NCBI RefSeq assembly: GCF_004011825.1
Contig: NZ_RKLO01000004.1
Span: 62,001 to 126,000 of the forward strand
Direction of reading: 5' to 3'
Length of the DNA: 64,000 nt
From: Rhodococcus xishaensis
Lineage (GTDB): Bacteria; Actinomycetota; Actinomycetes; Mycobacteriales; Mycobacteriaceae
Part shown: positions 54,184 to 62,532 of the stretch, in pieces
Position numbering within the stretch: the stretch's first letter is position 1
Layout of the letters: every line of letters begins with the position of its first letter
Program-made: the position numbers and the translations under genes
Notes under the pieces: generated by a model
What the model was told of the DNA's origin: nothing
Database searches by the model: none
Seen by the model: only the letters and a program-made list of their open reading frames with translations

Positions 54184-55797
54184 ATGCCGGCAAGCACCGG
54201 GTCGCGGGCTGGGACGGGCGGAGCGCTCGTCCTGGTGACGCTGTCGGCGGGACAGTTCCTGATGACCCTCGACAGCTCCGTGATGAACGTGTCGATGGCG
54301 ATGGTCGCCTCCGATCTGGGCACTACGATCACCGGGATCCAGACCGCCATCACGCTGTACACCCTCGTCATGGCGACGCTCATGATCACCGGCGGCAAGA
54401 TCGGCAGCATCGTCGGACGGCGGCGGGCATTTGCCATCGGGCTCGTCATCTATGGTTCGGGGTCGCTCACTACCGCGCTGGCGCCGAACCTCACCGTCCT
54501 GCTCGTCGGCTGGTCCCTGCTCGAGGGGGTGGGGGCCGCGCTGATCATGCCGGCCATCGTCGCGCTGGTCGCATCCAACTTCGCTCCCGAACAACGTCCG
54601 GGCGCGTACGGGTTGATCGCAGCGTCGGGCGCTGTCGCGGTGGCCGCGGGGCCGCTGGTCGGCGGGGCCGTCACGACGTTCGCATCCTGGAGGTACGTCT
54701 TCGCCGGGGAGGTCGTCCTGGTCCTGCTGATCCTGCTGGTACTCCGGCGGATCGAGGATGCACCACCGTCGCGGGTGCAACTCGACATCGTCGGATCGGT
54801 GCTGTCGGTGATCGGGCTCGGGCTGGTGGTCTTCGGCGTGCTCCGGTCCGGGGAATGGGGGTGGCTGCGCAGCCGGCCCGGCGCACCCGAACTACTGGGA
54901 CTCTCGCCGGTGCCCTGGCTGATCCTGGGCGGACTCGTGGTCGTCTACGGCTTCACGAGGTGGGAAAGTTACCTCTCGAGCCGAGGACGAGAACCGCTGC
55001 TCGACACGAGCCTGCTCAGCAACCGGCAGCTATCCGGCGGACTCTCGATGTTCTTCGCGCAGTTCATGATCCAGGCCGGGGTCTTCTTCACGGTGCCGCT
55101 TTTCCTGTCGGTCGTGCTCGAGCTCAGCGCACTCCAGACAGGCGCACGGCTGCTGCCGCTGTCGGTCGCGTTGTTGATCGCCGCAGTCGGCATCCCGAAG
55201 GTGTGGCCCCGAGCGAACCCCCAGCGCGTCGTCCGGCTGGGTCTGGCGTCGATGACGGTCGGCATCTTCATCCTGGCAGCCGGAATGGAACCCGGCGCCA
55301 ACGCCGGCATCGTCGCGCTCCCGATGCTGCTGATGGGACTCGGGCTCGGCGCCCTCGCGTCGCAGCTCGGCGCGGTCACCGTGTCCGCGGTCCCCGATTC
55401 GCGCAGCGCCGAGGTGGGCGGGTTGCAGAACACCGCGACCAATCTCGGCGCCTCCCTCGGCACCGCACTGATCGGTTCGGTGCTGATCGCGACGCTGAGC
55501 GCATCCATCGTCGCCGGCATCCAGGACGACCCCCGCGTCCCTCCGTCCGTCCAGGAACAGGCCACCGTCGACCTTGCCAGCGGAGTCCCGTTCCTCAGCG
55601 ACACCCAACTACGCACGGCACTGGAAGACGCTTCTGTGGACCCGGCGGTCACGGACGCGGTAGTCGAGGCGAATTCCAGCGCCCGCCTGACAGCCCTGCA
55701 GGGCGCGTTCTCGGTGGCGGCGCTTCTGGCCGTCGGAGCCCTGTTCTTCGCCGGTCGTATTCCGCGCACGCCGGTCGGCGATTCCGGTGCCGACTGA
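54184..55797 (+). CDS. DHA2-type MFS drug exporter
   Basis: A 537-residue major facilitator with about fourteen membrane helices, the EmrB/QacA layout of proton-driven exporters. LDSSVMNVSMAMV (helix 1, with the Asp of family motif D1), GGKIGSIVGRRRA (motif A) and the helix-5 antiporter stretch GPLVGGAVTTFASWRYVF (motif C) are all seen. A periplasmic segment before the last helix (DDPRVPPSVQEQATVD) is usual. No regulator adjoins it. A degenerate copy of its 3' end lies at 58356-58475. The compound exported is unknown. Confidence 0.87.
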   Translation: MPASTGSRAGTGGALVLVTLSAGQFLMTLDSSVMNVSMAMVASDLGTTITGIQTAITLYTLVMATLMITGGKIGSIVGRRRAFAIGLVIYGSGSLTTALAPNLTVLLVGWSLLEGVGAALIMPAIVALVASNFAPEQRPGAYGLIAASGAVAVAAGPLVGGAVTTFASWRYVFAGEVVLVLLILLVLRRIEDAPPSRVQLDIVGSVLSVIGLGLVVFGVLRSGEWGWLRSRPGAPELLGLSPVPWLILGGLVVVYGFTRWESYLSSRGREPLLDTSLLSNRQLSGGLSMFFAQFMIQAGVFFTVPLFLSVVLELSALQTGARLLPLSVALLIAAVGIPKVWPRANPQRVVRLGLASMTVGIFILAAGMEPGANAGIVALPMLLMGLGLGALASQLGAVTVSAVPDSRSAEVGGLQNTATNLGASLGTALIGSVLIATLSASIVAGIQDDPRVPPSVQEQATVDLASGVPFLSDTQLRTALEDASVDPAVTDAVVEANSSARLTALQGAFSVAALLAVGALFFAGRIPRTPVGDSGAD

Positions 55798-55819
55798 CGG
55801 CCCCGGTCACCGCCGGAGT

Positions 55820-56146
55820 TCAGCCCGACACCCAGCTCTGGAGCACCATGTACACCGCGGTGCCACCGACGATGCTGAGTAAGGCGTGCGATCGCCAGAG
55901 GTGCAGACCGATCGTCACGGCAAGCGCAACGCCCGCCGCCACCATCGCCGCGGGCTCGATCGGCACGTCACGCAGGGTGTAGACGACGAGGATGAGCATG
56001 ATGCCCACCGGCATGTGGGCGCCGATGTAGTGGACGAAAGCGGACGCACGCAGCGGTGCGATCACGGCAAAGGGCACCGCACGCAGCGCGAACGTTACTA
56101 CCAGGATCACGCCCAGAGCAGCGAGAACATAGGAGACGTCAGGCAT
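55820..56146 (-). CDS. azlD: AzlD-type branched-chain amino-acid exporter subunit
   Basis: A 108-residue membrane protein with four hydrophobic segments and the AzlD pattern (FALRAVPFAVIAPLR near the start, HMPVGIMLILVVYTLRD). It pairs with AzlC to export branched-chain amino acids or analogues. Its start overlaps the end of azlC by 8 bp on the same strand, so the two are translated together. The length is normal. Confidence 0.85.
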   Translation of the reverse strand: MPDVSYVLAALGVILVVTFALRAVPFAVIAPLRASAFVHYIGAHMPVGIMLILVVYTLRDVPIEPAAMVAAGVALAVTIGLHLWRSHALLSIVGGTAVYMVLQSWVSG

Positions 56147-56876
56147 CCGCCGGCCTCCTGCGGCGCCGCCACAGATAGCGAACGAGGAGCGCGACGACGA
56201 ACAGGCTCATCGCTACTGCGAGCATCTGATCGCGTGCGACCACGAGGGCGACGAGTGCACTCAGCAGCGCCAGGACCGGGCCCGGGACGTCCCGCCGGGC
56301 GCGGAACGCGTCAACCGCCAACACCGCGAACAGTGCGGTGAGCGCGAAGTCCAGCCCGGTCAGCTGCATGGGGAAAAAGCGGCCGACGAGCGCGCCGGTC
56401 ACGCCGCCGAGCACCCAGTACAGCTGACACAGCACCTGGATGAGCAGGACGCGACGACCGCTGAGCGATTCGGGAGGCCTGCTCGCTGCGACCGCGTACG
56501 CCTCGTCGATGAGCGCATACATGCTGTAGATCCGGCCAACCTTCCCCCGCACCCGGTGCAGCGGGAACGACAACGCGTAGAAGACGTGCCGGAAGTTGAC
56601 GAGCAGCGTTGTCATCGCAACCGACGCAAGCGGAGTCACCGCCAGGACGAGCCCGATCGCGAGGAACTCGAGCGAGCCCGCGTAGATCATCATCGAGAAG
56701 ATCGGGGCCCACCACCAGTCGAAGCCCGACGTGACCAGCAGCAGGCCGAAGGCCATACCGAGCGGGAACAATCCGAACCCAACCGAGACGGTGTCACGGG
56801 CGGCGGCCCGTACATCCGACCAGCGCGACGCGGCAGCCGAGGCGTCGAGATCCTGACCGGGGAAAGCACTGGTCAC
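56139..56876 (-). CDS. azlC: AzlC-type branched-chain amino-acid exporter subunit
   Basis: A 245-residue membrane protein with seven to eight hydrophobic segments. FGLFPLGMAFGLLL, IYAGSLEFLAIGL and NFRHVFYALSFP are the AzlC/LIV-E signature regions. With AzlD downstream it forms a two-component exporter for leucine, isoleucine and valine (relative of BrnFE in Corynebacterium). Control by an Lrp-type regulator is known for BrnFE; none is adjacent here. The upstream 128 bp lead into the remnant tail of a YVTN gene. Confidence 0.87.
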   Translation of the reverse strand: MTSAFPGQDLDASAAASRWSDVRAAARDTVSVGFGLFPLGMAFGLLLVTSGFDWWWAPIFSMMIYAGSLEFLAIGLVLAVTPLASVAMTTLLVNFRHVFYALSFPLHRVRGKVGRIYSMYALIDEAYAVAASRPPESLSGRRVLLIQVLCQLYWVLGGVTGALVGRFFPMQLTGLDFALTALFAVLAVDAFRARRDVPGPVLALLSALVALVVARDQMLAVAMSLFVVALLVRYLWRRRRRPADA

Positions 56877-57004
56877 GGTGACAACGATAGCGCTCAGGAG
56901 TCGCGCCGGTCATCGCCCGAAGACCACCTCGGGGTGCCGTGATCTCCGGTGGTCAGTCCTTCGACGAGTCGGTGCTTCCCGGTCGGGCGCTACACGTGTG
57001 GATC

Positions 57005-57131
57005 TCAGCTGCCAGCGCTGCCCGCCGAACCAGCGCCAGCGAACGGCCCGGTTCCAGCCAACGACCCGGTCCCCCACTGCCCGTCGAACCGCCGCCCACC
57101 AGCTAGCCGAAATCGGTGCACAGCGATCCAT
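57005..57131 (-). pseudogene. Frameshifted remnant of a YVTN-protein Gly/Ser tail
   Basis: Immediately after the TGA of the YVTN gene at 57132, the DNA still matches the C-terminal coding region of its paralogues. Read with one-base corrections just after the Gln codon and again near the GGGGG run, it gives the GSTGSGG... and GAGSAGSAGS end, with a TGA at 57005-57007. The paralogues have IDQ followed by Cys; here a one-base loss makes the Cys codon a stop. Confidence 0.75.
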
Positions 57132-58142
57132 TCACTGGTCGATCGCGATCACCGACGCCGTGCCGTCACCCAAGTTGGCGACATAGGCGCGGTTTCCGGT
57201 CGGGGTGATCGCCACCCCTAGCGGGTCATTCCCTACCGGGACGGTGTCCACCACCACGTTGGGGCCAGTGTCGACCACCGACACCGTGCCGTCACCAAAG
57301 TTGGTTGCGTAGGTGCGTTTGCCGTTCGGGGTGATCGCCACCCCCCGCGGATCGTCGCCGACCGTGACAGTGCCGACCACCATATTGGTGCCGGTGTCGA
57401 TCACCGACACCGAATTGTCCACGGTATTCGTGATGTAGGCGCGGGTTCCGGTCGGGGTGATCGCCACGGCCTGCGGGCCGTTCCCGACCATGACGGTGTC
57501 GACCACCATGTTGGTGCCCGTGTCGATCACCGACACCGAATCATCGAAGTTGTTGGTCACGTATGCGAAGGATCCGCCCGGGCTGATCGCCACCCCCTCC
57601 GGAGTGTCCCCGACTGTGACGGTGTCAACCACCATGTTGGTGCCCGTGTCGACCACCGACACCGAATCATCCAAGGCGTTGGCGACGTAGATGAAGGACC
57701 CGTCCGGGCTGATCGCCACCGCCTGCGGGGTGTCCCCGACCGTGACGGTGTCGACCACCACGTTGGTGCCGGTGTCGATCACCGACACCGTCTCATCCAA
57801 GGCGTTGGCGACGTAGACGAAGGACCCGTCCGGGCTGATCGCCACCCCCTCGGGGGCGTCCCGCACCGTGACGGTGTCGACCACCACGTTGGTGCCGGTG
57901 TCGATCACCGACACCGAATCGTCTTCGTTGTTGGCGACGTAGGCACGTTTCCCGTCCGGGGCGACGGCGATCCCGATCGGGCCGTTCCCGACCGGAACCG
58001 TGTCCATGACGACGTCCGCAGCCACGGTCGCAGAGCCCGCTGCGGCCATGCCGAGCACCATTGCGAACGTGGCAAACGCTCGGAGTAGCAGACGATGCGT
58101 ACGCATCCGGGCGGAGTGAGGAGAACTGCAGTGGTGATTCAC
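57132..58142 (-). CDS. Secreted YVTN beta-propeller protein (tail lost)
   Basis: A 336-residue exported protein of seven 42-residue units, each with the pattern VAISPDGSFVYVANALD and VSVIDTGTN, i.e. a seven-bladed YVTN/NHL-type propeller. The GTG at 58142 is chosen because AGAAGGAT precedes it and the paralogues at 62474 and 63669 start identically (GTGAAT, Met-Asn). The signal peptide ends near VAA-D (residue 43). The gene stops right after the last blade (IAIDQ); paralogues continue with a Cys-containing Gly/Ser tail whose frameshifted remnant lies downstream. Such propellers bind proteins or sugars at the cell surface; the ligand is unknown. Confidence 0.85.
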   Translation of the reverse strand: MNHHCSSPHSARMRTHRLLLRAFATFAMVLGMAAAGSATVAADVVMDTVPVGNGPIGIAVAPDGKRAYVANNEDDSVSVIDTGTNVVVDTVTVRDAPEGVAISPDGSFVYVANALDETVSVIDTGTNVVVDTVTVGDTPQAVAISPDGSFIYVANALDDSVSVVDTGTNMVVDTVTVGDTPEGVAISPGGSFAYVTNNFDDSVSVIDTGTNMVVDTVMVGNGPQAVAITPTGTRAYITNTVDNSVSVIDTGTNMVVGTVTVGDDPRGVAITPNGKRTYATNFGDGTVSVVDTGPNVVVDTVPVGNDPLGVAITPTGNRAYVANLGDGTASVIAIDQ

Positions 58143-58355
58143 ATCCTTCTCCTGCCGTGCGAGGAACAAAGCGGATCAACCGTGCCGCGGGCGAGTCGAC
58201 GGTCGGGTACGAACATCGACAACCCAAGGGAGGCTACCGACCGGATACCCGATCTGGACCCCGAGTATGCCCAATATCGAGAACCGACAAGACCACGGAC
58301 TCTGGGTAAAACTCGCACGTCACAGTCGTTTTCGTAACACTGGTCACGACTACAC

Positions 58356-58475
58356 ACGTCACTGAAAGACGATTCCGTGGACTCAGCGGTTACGGACGCG
58401 ATCGATGCCCTGTTCTTCACGATCCGAACTCCAGGAACGCCCGTCGGCGATTCCGGCGCCGTCCGTCGTCAGTGA
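58356..58475 (+). pseudogene. Degenerate copy of the MFS exporter 3' end
   Basis: The frame LKDDSVDSAVTDAID-ALFFTIRTPGTPVGDSGA closely follows the C-terminus of the MFS gene ending at 55797 (LEDASVDPAVTDAVV...ALFFAGRIPRTPVGDSGAD), with about 28 residues deleted between the two blocks. Weaker likeness reaches back to about 58330. There is no start or upstream part, so it is a relic of a duplication. Confidence 0.7.
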
Positions 58476-58618
58476 GATCGCTTGGCCCACAAGGACTCCA
58501 GCAGTGTTGCCACCGCAGCAGTGGCGCCTCGTTGATCGCGGTGCATCCTGGCCACCCTAAACGCGCCGCCCGTGCGAATTGACATCGAAGCGAGTACCCA
58601 CGTCGGGTCCACGCCAGT

Positions 58619-58801
58619 GTGTTCCCGGTGGCCACCCTGACCTTCGACGGCTCATCACGGCTGTTCCGGCTGCCCCAATGGCTGCTCCAGCTCCTCATAG
58701 CCGTCCTCGCTCTGCTGGGTTCAGCGTTGGTCGTTGCTCGATCGGCAGGACGGTGGATGGTCGCGATCGAACGTGTTCGTAGTGGTCAGCCGTCCGGATG
58801 A
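58619..58801 (+). CDS. Possible small single-helix membrane protein
   Basis: A 60-codon frame from a GTG with one hydrophobic helix (WLLQLLIAVLALLGSALVVA) and a basic end. No ribosome site or TANNNT box stands before it, and it overlaps the 3' end of the convergent methyltransferase by 16 bp. It lies in a stretch that otherwise holds a gene relic, so it may be a remnant. Reported with low confidence. Confidence 0.3.
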   Translation: MFPVATLTFDGSSRLFRLPQWLLQLLIAVLALLGSALVVARSAGRWMVAIERVRSGQPSG

Positions 58802-59466
58802 CCAACCCCGATCGCCGGGTCACCACTGCGCCGGGACGTCCCGCCGACGGAGCCGACTCGAATCTGGATGTGCCCGCCGCGGACGGAGGCAGCGTGAACG
58901 TCGGTCAGCACGGAGTCGAGCATCTTCCAGGGGTGCGCCTCGATGTCCGACCCCCCCAGCAGGCATGCCAACCGGGCGAGCGGAGTCCATGCGGCGGCGC
59001 GCCCGATCGGCCTCTGCATGTCCACGACCGCCACTCGACCACCAGGACGTGTCAACTCGATCATCGTCGCGAGCGCTCGCGGCCAATTCGGCATGAGCGA
59101 CAACACGTAGGTGCTGATGACAGCGTCGAAACGTCTGCCCGTCCGGAGGTTTGCCGGGTCGAGGTCGGTGCCGTCGGCTTCGATGAGTCTCACGTTGTCC
59201 CATCCCGCCGAACGGGTACGTCTGCGTGCCTGTTCGAGCATCTGCGCGCTGGTGTCGATCCCCGTGATCGACCCGGACGGACCGATCTGACGCTGTAGGT
59301 GGGAGAAGTTCAGGCCGGTGCCGCAGCCGACGTCGAGGACATGTTCGCCCGGTTGGAGCGCCAGCAGATCGATCGCCGCAACACGGCCAGAGCGGTACAC
59401 CGGCCATTCCGCCGAGATGAGGTCATAGAAACGAGCCGAGGTGCGGTAACTTGCAGTTCGTTTCAC
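58786..59466 (-). CDS. Class I SAM-dependent methyltransferase
   Basis: A 226-residue methyltransferase with the seven-strand fold: VLDVGCGTGLNF (motif I, about residues 50-61), ITGIDTSAQML (acidic ribose contact), FDAVISTYVLSLMPNW (motif IV) and TRPGGRVAVVDM. The N-terminus (SYRTSARFYDLISAEWPVYR) resembles UbiE/phospholipid or arsenite-type small-molecule methyltransferases. The start is GTG at 59466, since the longer frame crosses the divergent sigma-factor gene. It shares a 78-bp control region with that operon. Confidence 0.8.
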   Translation of the reverse strand: MKRTASYRTSARFYDLISAEWPVYRSGRVAAIDLLALQPGEHVLDVGCGTGLNFSHLQRQIGPSGSITGIDTSAQMLEQARRRTRSAGWDNVRLIEADGTDLDPANLRTGRRFDAVISTYVLSLMPNWPRALATMIELTRPGGRVAVVDMQRPIGRAAAWTPLARLACLLGGSDIEAHPWKMLDSVLTDVHAASVRGGHIQIRVGSVGGTSRRSGDPAIGVGHPDG

Positions 59467-59509
59467 GGGCGGTCCATTTCGTCGGCGGTCTGACAACTTG
59501 TTCGAGACG

Positions 59510-59536
59510 GGAACACCCGAACATCCTCGCCGGGTT
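59510..59536 (+). promoter_or_regulatory. Candidate ECF-type promoter for the sigma operon
   Basis: GGAAC (59510-59514) is followed after 18 nt by GGTT (59533-59536), close to the GGAAC-N16-18-GTT pattern used by many ECF sigma factors. The GTG start follows 8 nt later, so the operon may be autoregulated and leaderless. Confidence 0.45.
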
Positions 59537-59544
59537 ACCCCAGT

Positions 59545-60102
59545 GTGCACCCACCCCAGCGAAGCGACGACGAGCGGGCCCATGCGTTCCGCCAGTATGT
59601 CGAACCCGAGGTCGAGGTCCTGTTGCGGGTCGCGAGGACGCTGACCGGTCCAGCTGACACGGAGGATCTCGTCCAGGAAACCCTGGTACGGGCGTGGCGC
59701 AGTGTCGATCGTTTCGACGGGCGTCACCCGCGGGCGTGGTTATTGACCATCCTGAGGAACACGAACATGAACATGCACCGGCGCCGGCGGCCCGACACGG
59801 TCGAGGACTTCGCTGTCCACCCCGACGCCAGACCTGCCTTCGGGGTCGACCCACCGGGTACCGAGGACCAGGTGATGGCATCGATCCTGCCCGACGACCT
59901 GGAACGGGCAGTAAACGCGTTGCCCTCGAAGTTCCGGACGGTACTGCTCCTGATCGATGTCGATCAATTGACCTACAGCGAGGCCGGCGACGCCCTCGGC
60001 ATTCCGGTGGGGACGGTGATGTCGAGACTCAGTCGCGCACGTGACCGTGTGCGTAAACACCTGCGACCAGGCTTCGCCACCAGCGTGAAGGAGGAACGGT
60101 GA
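59545..60102 (+). CDS. ECF RNA polymerase sigma factor
   Basis: A 185-residue group IV sigma factor. Region 2 (DTEDLVQETLVRAWRSVDRFDGRHPRAWLLTILRN) and region 4 (LPSKFRTVLLLIDVDQLTYSEAGDALGIPVGTVMSRLSRAR) are intact. The start is GTG at 59545. The next gene, a zinc-type anti-sigma factor, overlaps by 4 bp (GTGA), giving a classic sigma/anti-sigma pair. An ECF-like promoter just upstream suggests autoregulation. The pair is similar in layout to redox-controlled SigH/SigR systems, which is inference. Confidence 0.88.
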   Translation: MHPPQRSDDERAHAFRQYVEPEVEVLLRVARTLTGPADTEDLVQETLVRAWRSVDRFDGRHPRAWLLTILRNTNMNMHRRRRPDTVEDFAVHPDARPAFGVDPPGTEDQVMASILPDDLERAVNALPSKFRTVLLLIDVDQLTYSEAGDALGIPVGTVMSRLSRARDRVRKHLRPGFATSVKEER

Positions 60103-60377
60103 TCCAATCCGTGCGCACCATGCTGACGTGCCATTGGGCGGCGCGACGAATCCAGCGCTACCTGGATTCGGACCCGGCAGCGTTGCTCGATCAGAACGAG
60201 ATCCACCGTTTGGAGGCACATCTGGCCGAATGCGAGAAGTGCAGCGCCGCGGCGGCCGAGTACCGCCAGATCAACACGGCCCTCTCGCGGTGGGCAGCTC
60301 GGCGGATGCCTCAGAAAGACAGCGTCGCTCACATGCGTCAAGTTGTCGACCGCCTCGTTCGCGGTGACATCCAGTGA
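60099..60377 (+). CDS. Zinc-finger anti-sigma factor (ZAS-type)
   Basis: A 92-residue small protein with HLAECEKC, the H-x3-C-x2-C zinc-binding motif of anti-sigma factors such as RsrA, plus upstream His residues that could complete the site. The rest is helical and basic. It should hold the sigma factor encoded just upstream (4-bp overlap) and release it on a signal, often disulfide stress. There is no membrane segment. The stop overlaps the start of the flavin reductase gene by 4 bp. Confidence 0.8.
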   Translation: MIQSVRTMLTCHWAARRIQRYLDSDPAALLDQNEIHRLEAHLAECEKCSAAAAEYRQINTALSRWAARRMPQKDSVAHMRQVVDRLVRGDIQ

Positions 60378-61849
60378 CCGAGGTGGAGACCGCCACCGCG
60401 GCACCGCAGAGAGGACCGTCCGTTCCCCGATCTGTCGATCTCGTCGTGATCGGAGGAGGATCCGCGGGGATCGTCGCTGCCAAGACAGCGGCGGGATTCG
60501 GCACGAAAGTTGTTTTGGTCGAACGTGATCGCACCGGAGGTGACTGCCTCTGGACCGGATGCGTCCCGTCGAAAGCATTGCTCGCGGCGGCATCCGTGGC
60601 CGCGGCGATGCGGCGTGGACAGGCATTCGGAATCGACGCCTCGAACGTCACCGTCGACTTCTCCCGGGTGATGAGTCATGTCCAAGGCGCGATCGAGACC
60701 ATCGCACCCGTCGATTCGCCGGACACACTCCGTACCGCGAACGTGGACGTCGTCAGCGGCACAGCCCGCTTCACTGGTCCCCGATCCCTGGCTCTCGGGA
60801 CACACACCATCACCTTCGGCCAGGCAGTGATCGCCACGGGGGCCGCCCCGGCGGTGCCGAAGCTGCCCGGACTCGACCAGGTCGACTACCTCACCAGCGA
60901 GACGGTTTGGGGGCTCACCGAACTTCCGCCACGGTTGACGGTGCTCGGCGGTGGAAGCGTCGGGTGCGAACTCGCCCAAGCCTTTGCCAGACTCGGATCG
61001 GCTGTCACGATCGTCGAAGCCGCGGAATCGCTCCTTCCGTCGGAAGACCGCGATGCCGCCGCACTAGTCACCCAGAGCCTGATCGACGATGGAGTCGACG
61101 TTCTGACGCGAACGACGGCAGAGTCCGTCACTGGTCAGGCACTGGTTCTCGCGGACGGTCGCCGCCTCGAATTCGACAGTCTGCTCATCGCTGTCGGGCG
61201 CAAGCCGCGGACGACGTCGATCGGGCTGGAGGTCGCCGGCGTTACTGTCGATCCGCGCGGCTTCGTTACCGTCGATGACCACCTTCGCACCACCAACCCG
61301 AGGATCTGGGCCGCAGGCGATCTCACCGGTCACCCCCAGTTCACCCATACGGCAGGAATGCACGGCAGCATCGCCGCCACCAACGCAATCCTGGGGCTTC
61401 GTCGTACCGTCGACCGGACCGGAACCCCGCGCGTGACCTTCACCGACCCCGAGATCGCGGTCGCCGGAATCGATACCGAGGCCGCGCGACGCATTCCCGG
61501 TCTGCGCGTGCACACCCTCGGCCACGAGCACGTCGACCGCGCTGTCGCCGAGCGCGAGACAACAGGATTCACCAGGCTCGTCGTCGACGGCAAGCATCGG
61601 ATAGTGGGAGCGACCGTCGTCGGCCCCCGCGCGGGGGAGACGATCGGCGAAATGGTGCTGGCAGTCAAACAGGGTCTGCGCACGCGCGATCTAGCCGGAA
61701 CCACTCACCCCTACCCGACCTACAACGACGCACCGTGGAACGCCTCCATCGCCGACGTGCGCTCGCAGCTGGCCCGTCCAATCGTGTCCGGAACCATCAC
61801 TACTCTGGCTCGCGTGCGCCGGATGTGGCAGCGGCGCTTGACCAATTGA
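60374..61849 (+). CDS. Flavin disulfide reductase (MerA/Lpd-like)
   Basis: A 491-residue class I pyridine nucleotide-disulfide oxidoreductase. FAD site GGGSAGIVAA; redox-active pair GGDCLWTGCVPSK; NAD(P) site GGGSVGCELAQAF; second FAD motif WAAGDLTG; C-terminal HPYPTYND in place of the HxxxxE pair, close to MerA-like and uncharacterised reductases rather than lipoamide dehydrogenase. There is no N-terminal HMA domain or C-terminal Cys pair for mercury. It is translationally coupled to the anti-sigma gene, so it is probably an effector of this sigma regulon; the substrate is unknown. Confidence 0.83.
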   Translation: MTEVETATAAPQRGPSVPRSVDLVVIGGGSAGIVAAKTAAGFGTKVVLVERDRTGGDCLWTGCVPSKALLAAASVAAAMRRGQAFGIDASNVTVDFSRVMSHVQGAIETIAPVDSPDTLRTANVDVVSGTARFTGPRSLALGTHTITFGQAVIATGAAPAVPKLPGLDQVDYLTSETVWGLTELPPRLTVLGGGSVGCELAQAFARLGSAVTIVEAAESLLPSEDRDAAALVTQSLIDDGVDVLTRTTAESVTGQALVLADGRRLEFDSLLIAVGRKPRTTSIGLEVAGVTVDPRGFVTVDDHLRTTNPRIWAAGDLTGHPQFTHTAGMHGSIAATNAILGLRRTVDRTGTPRVTFTDPEIAVAGIDTEAARRIPGLRVHTLGHEHVDRAVAERETTGFTRLVVDGKHRIVGATVVGPRAGETIGEMVLAVKQGLRTRDLAGTTHPYPTYNDAPWNASIADVRSQLARPIVSGTITTLARVRRMWQRRLTN

Positions 61850-61940
61850 TTTCTGAGATCCTCACCATTACCCAACCGACCGGCGCCACCACCCTCGCGG
61901 ACGAGGCGGAGGCACCGGTCGGAACTACAGGGTGCGGGCG

Positions 61941-62474
61941 TCAGCTGCCAGCGCTGCCCGCCGAACCACCGCCGGCCAGCGACCCAGCGCCGGCCAATGA
62001 ACCGGTGCCTCCACTGCCCGTCGAACCGCCGCCCACCAGCGAACCACCGCCCACCAGCGAGCCGAGGTTGATGCACAGCGAACCGATGCATTGGTCGATC
62101 GCGATAACCGACACGGTGTTGTCACCAAAGTTGGTGACGTAGGCGCGGGTTCCGTTCGGGGTGATCGCCACCACGTTCGGTCCCTGCCCGACTGCGATGG
62201 TTTCGACCACGGTGTTGGTGCCGGTGTCGATCACCGACACCGATTCGTCGGAAAACTCAACGACGTAGGCGCTGGATCCGTCCGGGGTGATCGCCACCCC
62301 CAGCGGGGTGTTCCCAACCTGGATGGTGTCGATGACGGTGTCTGCAGCCGCAGTCGCCACCCCACCCCCCGCCATACCGAGCACCGTCATCGCGGTGGCC
62401 GCCGTCCCGACGATTAGTCGTCGGGCGCGACCTCGTCCCGCACCATAAGAGCGAAAACTGCTGTGGTAATTCAC
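61941..62474 (-). CDS. Contracted YVTN protein (two units) with Gly/Ser tail
   Basis: A 177-residue exported protein. It begins like its paralogues (GTG at 62474, signal peptide ending ATAAADT, VIDTIQVGN) but has only two YVTN units (VAITPDGSSAYV and VAITPNGTRAYV) instead of seven. The usual tail follows: IAIDQCIGSLCINLGSL and then Gly/Ser repeats ending GSAGSAGS. Two units cannot form a closed propeller, so it probably arose by loss of five repeats through recombination, or works by pairing with another copy. Same strand as, and 58 bp from, the next paralogue. Confidence 0.8.
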   Translation of the reverse strand: MNYHSSFRSYGAGRGRARRLIVGTAATAMTVLGMAGGGVATAAADTVIDTIQVGNTPLGVAITPDGSSAYVVEFSDESVSVIDTGTNTVVETIAVGQGPNVVAITPNGTRAYVTNFGDNTVSVIAIDQCIGSLCINLGSLVGGGSLVGGGSTGSGGTGSLAGAGSLAGGGSAGSAGS

Positions 62475-62532
62475 ATTCTCCTCCTCTTCGATGTACGGGA
62501 CGAATATTCGCCGGGGTTACGCGGTGCGGGTG

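Noticed and set aside
54060-54449. Extended start for the small secreted protein at 53658
   Set aside because: It is antisense to the well-supported MFS gene; the internal ATG with AAGGA and a signal peptide explains the gene.
61861-61922. Possible terminator between the flavin reductase and YVTN genes
   Set aside because: The 8-bp stem encloses a loop of about 30 nt; too weak to call.
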